In this document: piece after piece, positions 5,973 to 8,411 of the stretch
Numbering within the stretch: position 1 is the first letter of the stretch
Layout of the letters: each line of letters begins with the position of its first letter
Program-made: the position numbers and the translations under genes
Source of the DNA: a bacterium
GTDB taxonomy: Bacteria; Electryoneota; RPQS01
Assembly: GCA_028711875.1 (NCBI GenBank)
Contig: JAQTRJ010000018.1
Location: 1 to 8,411, forward strand
Direction of reading: 5' to 3'
DNA: 8,411 nucleotides
The notes under the pieces: model-generated
The model's database searches: none
Told to the model about the DNA's origin: nothing
Seen by the model: only the letters and a program-made list of their open reading frames with translations

Positions 5973-7082
5973 GTGGACGTAAACGAAAAATTCGTGAAGT
6001 GGCAGCCGTCACCCTTGATGGAGTGGGCGAAAGAGAGTCATCCGGCCGACGCGCTTTCGCTGGCGGTGAGCGGCGTGTCTTCGATCAAGGATATCGGCGA
6101 GATTCCGGGCGGACCGTTCGAGGCGCGGGTCTGGGGACGCAACTACTTCGGACACGAAGGGCTGAAAACGCGGATCGCCGCGATGTACGGCGCGGCTCCC
6201 GAAAATATTTTGATCGCGCAGGGAGCCAGCCAGTGCAATTTTCTCATGGCGGGCGCGCTACTCGCGGGCGGGGGAACCGCGATCGTGGAAACGCCGGTCT
6301 ACGAACCGATTCTGCAGGCGGTGGAGGTCTGGGCCGACCGGGTGATCCGGCTACCGCGGCGCAAAGAAAACGGATTTCAGCCCGATCCCGACGAACTGCG
6401 CGCGCTGCTCACGAAGAACACCCGGTTGATCGCGCTGACGGATCTGCACAATCCGACACAGACCGCGCTGGACGCGGAACGCCGGACGGCGATCATTGCG
6501 GTGGCGCGCGCGGCGGGCGCACGGGTGATGATAGACGAGGTCTTTCTGCCGATGATCCGGCGCGATCATCGCACTCACGGCTATGCGGATGGTGCGATCT
6601 CGAACAACGGGTTGGACAAATCGTGGGGGCTGGACGCGTTGCGGATCGGCTGGGCGGTGGGGCCGGCTGACGTAGTGAATCGCGCCTACCGATTGAACAA
6701 TCTGCTGGGCGTGAATCAGCCGTTTCTGACCGAGGATTTGGCGGATCGGATTCTCGGCAGCGAACACGCGGTGAAGTGGATGATCGCGCGCGCAGATCAA
6801 GCGGCACGGACGGGGCGCGCGCTGTTTGATGAGTTTGTCTCCGCGACGCCGGAAGCAGCGTGCATTCCGATTCCCGGCGGGATTAATGCCGTGGTGGAAC
6901 TGCCGCGAGGAACGGACGACCGAAAATTCGCGGAACGGCTGCTCGCGGAAGAAAACACGATCGTGTTTCCGGGAAGCTTTTTTGAATATTCGGGAGCGCT
7001 GCGCGTCAGTTTCGGCGGGATCGAGACCACCACGCGCGAAGGACTTCAGCGACTTAGCCGAAGGATCAAGACGTGGCGATGA
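5973..7082 (+). CDS. Fold-type I PLP-dependent aminotransferase-like enzyme (class I/II)
   Basis: This 369-residue cytoplasmic protein belongs to the aspartate-aminotransferase fold. Visible landmarks are Y58 (NYFGHEGLK), the phosphate-binding GASQ (84-87), TPVYEP (107-112), N160 in HNPTQ, D188 in IDEVF, the Schiff-base lysine K216 in GLDKSWG, R224 in LRIGW, and R344 in LRVSFGG, the likely substrate carboxylate binder. Unusual points: NPTG reads NPTQ, and the Ser usually three residues before the lysine is Gly (G213). The N-terminal part (AVSGVSSI at 31-38) recalls aminotransferase-like proteins with an L-x-ESG segment, a resemblance from memory only. The start is GTG with a good ribosome site. 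The stop shares ATGA with the protease gene downstream, so the two are probably coupled. The substrate cannot be told; a lyase or decarboxylase is possible. Confidence 0.85.
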   Translation: MDVNEKFVKWQPSPLMEWAKESHPADALSLAVSGVSSIKDIGEIPGGPFEARVWGRNYFGHEGLKTRIAAMYGAAPENILIAQGASQCNFLMAGALLAGGGTAIVETPVYEPILQAVEVWADRVIRLPRRKENGFQPDPDELRALLTKNTRLIALTDLHNPTQTALDAERRTAIIAVARAAGARVMIDEVFLPMIRRDHRTHGYADGAISNNGLDKSWGLDALRIGWAVGPADVVNRAYRLNNLLGVNQPFLTEDLADRILGSEHAVKWMIARADQAARTGRALFDEFVSATPEAACIPIPGGINAVVELPRGTDDRKFAERLLAEENTIVFPGSFFEYSGALRVSFGGIETTTREGLQRLSRRIKTWR

Positions 7083-8411
7083 GCGGACAACACAGACGGA
7101 TCGTTCTGTTCCTGATGGTGCTGTGCGCGTGGACGGCGACGGCCACGGGCGGCACGCGCTGGTCGCGTGAGGTTATCGTGAAATGGCGCGAGCGGCCGAC
7201 GTTATTGGACAACGACCTATTACCTCAGCCGGCGCGGGGATATGTCACAGGAATTCGCGCGGCGCTGTCGATTACCGAGCACACGCCCGCGGGACTCGAA
7301 CGGATTAGCGTGATTGAAGTCTGCGATTCGCAGGACGTGGCGGCCGTGGTTTCCATGCTGCACGATGATCCGCGCGTGGAATACGCCGAACCGAGAATGC
7401 TTCGTTATATAGACGGCGGCTCGGCGGGCGGAGCGCGAGACCGCGACGGCCCGCTGGACGCAGTACCCAATGATCCGTTCTATGGTCAGCAATGGGGACT
7501 CGCGGCGATCGAGGCGGAGGCGGCGTGGGACATCACGCGCGGTGCTCCGTCGGCGGTCATCGCCGTGCTCGATCTGGGCGTGGACTTCACGCATCCCGAA
7601 CTCACTCACTGCCGCTGGGAAAACGCGGCGGAGATCGCCGGCGCGACAGGCGTGGACGACGACGGCAACGGCCACGTGGACGATCTCTACGGTTGGGATT
7701 TCATGGACGACGACGGCGAACCGTGGGGCGAGTTGCTCGACGGCGACGAAATGCACGGCACGCACGTATCGGGACTCGCGGCGGCGGCGCGCAATAACGG
7801 CATCGGCATCGCCGGACTGGCTCCGGACTGCAAGATCATGGGCGTTCGCGTCGGCGCGCACGGCGAGATTCCCTACGGCTACGAGGGGATTTACTACGCC
7901 TGCCGCACGGGGGTGAGAATCATGAACTGTTCGTGGGGCGGCTCCCACGAAAGCGCCTACGAGCGGGACGTGATCCGTTACGTGACCGAGCAGGGCTGCG
8001 TGGTGGTGGCCTCGGCGGGGAATTCCGCCAGCTCAGCCGAGCATTATCCGGCGGGAATCGAAGGCGTGCTTAGCGTGGCGGCGTCGCAGATTGGAGACTT
8101 CGCCGCGTCGTTCACGCAATACGGGCCGTGGGTGAAAATCTGCGCGCCGGGCGTGGCCATGCTTTCGACCATCAATACCGCCGGCGGCGGTCACAGCTAC
8201 GGCACGTGGCAGGGGACGAGCATGTCGGCGCCGCTGGTCGCCGCGACGTGCGCGTTGGTGGCGAGCCGCTTTCCGGAGATGGACGGACGGCAGATCATGG
8301 CGCGGGTGACGGCTTCGGCCGATCCGATTGACGGACGCAATCCCGATTATGCGGGACAGCTTGGGCTGGGGCGCGTCAATGCCTGGCGCGCGCTGTGTGA
8401 CTCGCTGCCGG
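7079..8411 (+). CDS. Secreted subtilisin-like serine protease, S8 family (3' end cut by window)
   Basis: 444 codons are visible and the frame is open at the window end. A signal peptide (about 1-23) is followed by a propeptide (about 30-110; EVIVKW, then DDPRVEYAEP), which keeps the enzyme inactive during export. The peptidase domain starts near 134. The catalytic triad is D165 (VLDLGVDFTHPEL), H226 (MHGTHVSG) and S381 (GTSMSAP), with the oxyanion Asn N315 (ASAGNS). An Asp/Gly-rich segment, DDDGNGHVDD (193-202), probably binds calcium. D165 is followed by Leu where DTG or DSG is usual. The start ATG overlaps the previous stop (ATGA). With a T9SS cargo gene nearby, a C-terminal sorting domain beyond the window is likely but unseen. 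Family certain; target unknown. Confidence 0.95.
   Translation, partial: MSGQHRRIVLFLMVLCAWTATATGGTRWSREVIVKWRERPTLLDNDLLPQPARGYVTGIRAALSITEHTPAGLERISVIEVCDSQDVAAVVSMLHDDPRVEYAEPRMLRYIDGGSAGGARDRDGPLDAVPNDPFYGQQWGLAAIEAEAAWDITRGAPSAVIAVLDLGVDFTHPELTHCRWENAAEIAGATGVDDDGNGHVDDLYGWDFMDDDGEPWGELLDGDEMHGTHVSGLAAAARNNGIGIAGLAPDCKIMGVRVGAHGEIPYGYEGIYYACRTGVRIMNCSWGGSHESAYERDVIRYVTEQGCVVVASAGNSASSAEHYPAGIEGVLSVAASQIGDFAASFTQYGPWVKICAPGVAMLSTINTAGGGHSYGTWQGTSMSAPLVAATCALVASRFPEMDGRQIMARVTASADPIDGRNPDYAGQLGLGRVNAWRALCDSLP

Noticed and set aside
7220..7948. Minus-strand open frame (242 codons) opposite the subtilase
   Set aside because: Antisense of a clear S8 protease with full catalytic triad.

Overview
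The window is GC-rich, tightly packed bacterial DNA. Five features place it: a Kdo/LPS-export gene cluster (so a Gram-negative, diderm cell), a secreted protein with a type IX secretion (T9SS) C-terminal sorting domain, mostly clear Shine-Dalgarno sites, a classic -35/-10 promoter and frequent GTG/TTG starts. Together these suggest a member of the Fibrobacteres-Chlorobi-Bacteroidetes (FCB) superphylum or a related candidate phylum, probably not a typical low-GC Bacteroidetes. The exact phylum cannot be read from the sequence.

Left half, minus strand (4590 down to 1): one compact operon transcribed right to left, kdsC > kdsD > lptC > lptA > yfhO-like. A good sigma70-type promoter lies at 4644-4671. 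Each of the first four genes overlaps the next by 14, 4 and 1 nt, and the last two are separated by 14 nt. KdsD makes arabinose-5-phosphate, the first step to Kdo. KdsC removes the phosphate from Kdo-8-phosphate. LptC and LptA are the periplasmic parts of the LPS transport bridge. The order resembles the E. coli kdsD-kdsC-lptC-lptA-lptB cluster, but kdsC and kdsD are swapped, and a multi-pass YfhO-family membrane protein, cut by the window edge, stands where lptB would be.

Middle (4591-4921): a 331-bp divergent intergenic region. It carries the operon promoter, an imperfect palindrome and a three-part inverted-repeat set that could form alternative hairpins. No convincing gene or RNA was found in it.

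Right half, plus strand (4922 to 8411): three genes in one direction. The first encodes a secreted T9SS cargo protein of unknown function. After 52 nt comes a fold-type I PLP-dependent enzyme with unusual active-site residues. It is coupled through an ATGA overlap to a secreted subtilisin-like (S8) protease that runs off the window.

No mobile element, CRISPR array, tRNA or rRNA was seen. I did not find a clearly new multi-gene system. The best leads are the YfhO-like protein built into the LPS export operon, the divergent PLP enzyme paired with a secreted protease, and the possible RNA switch in the divergent intergenic region.
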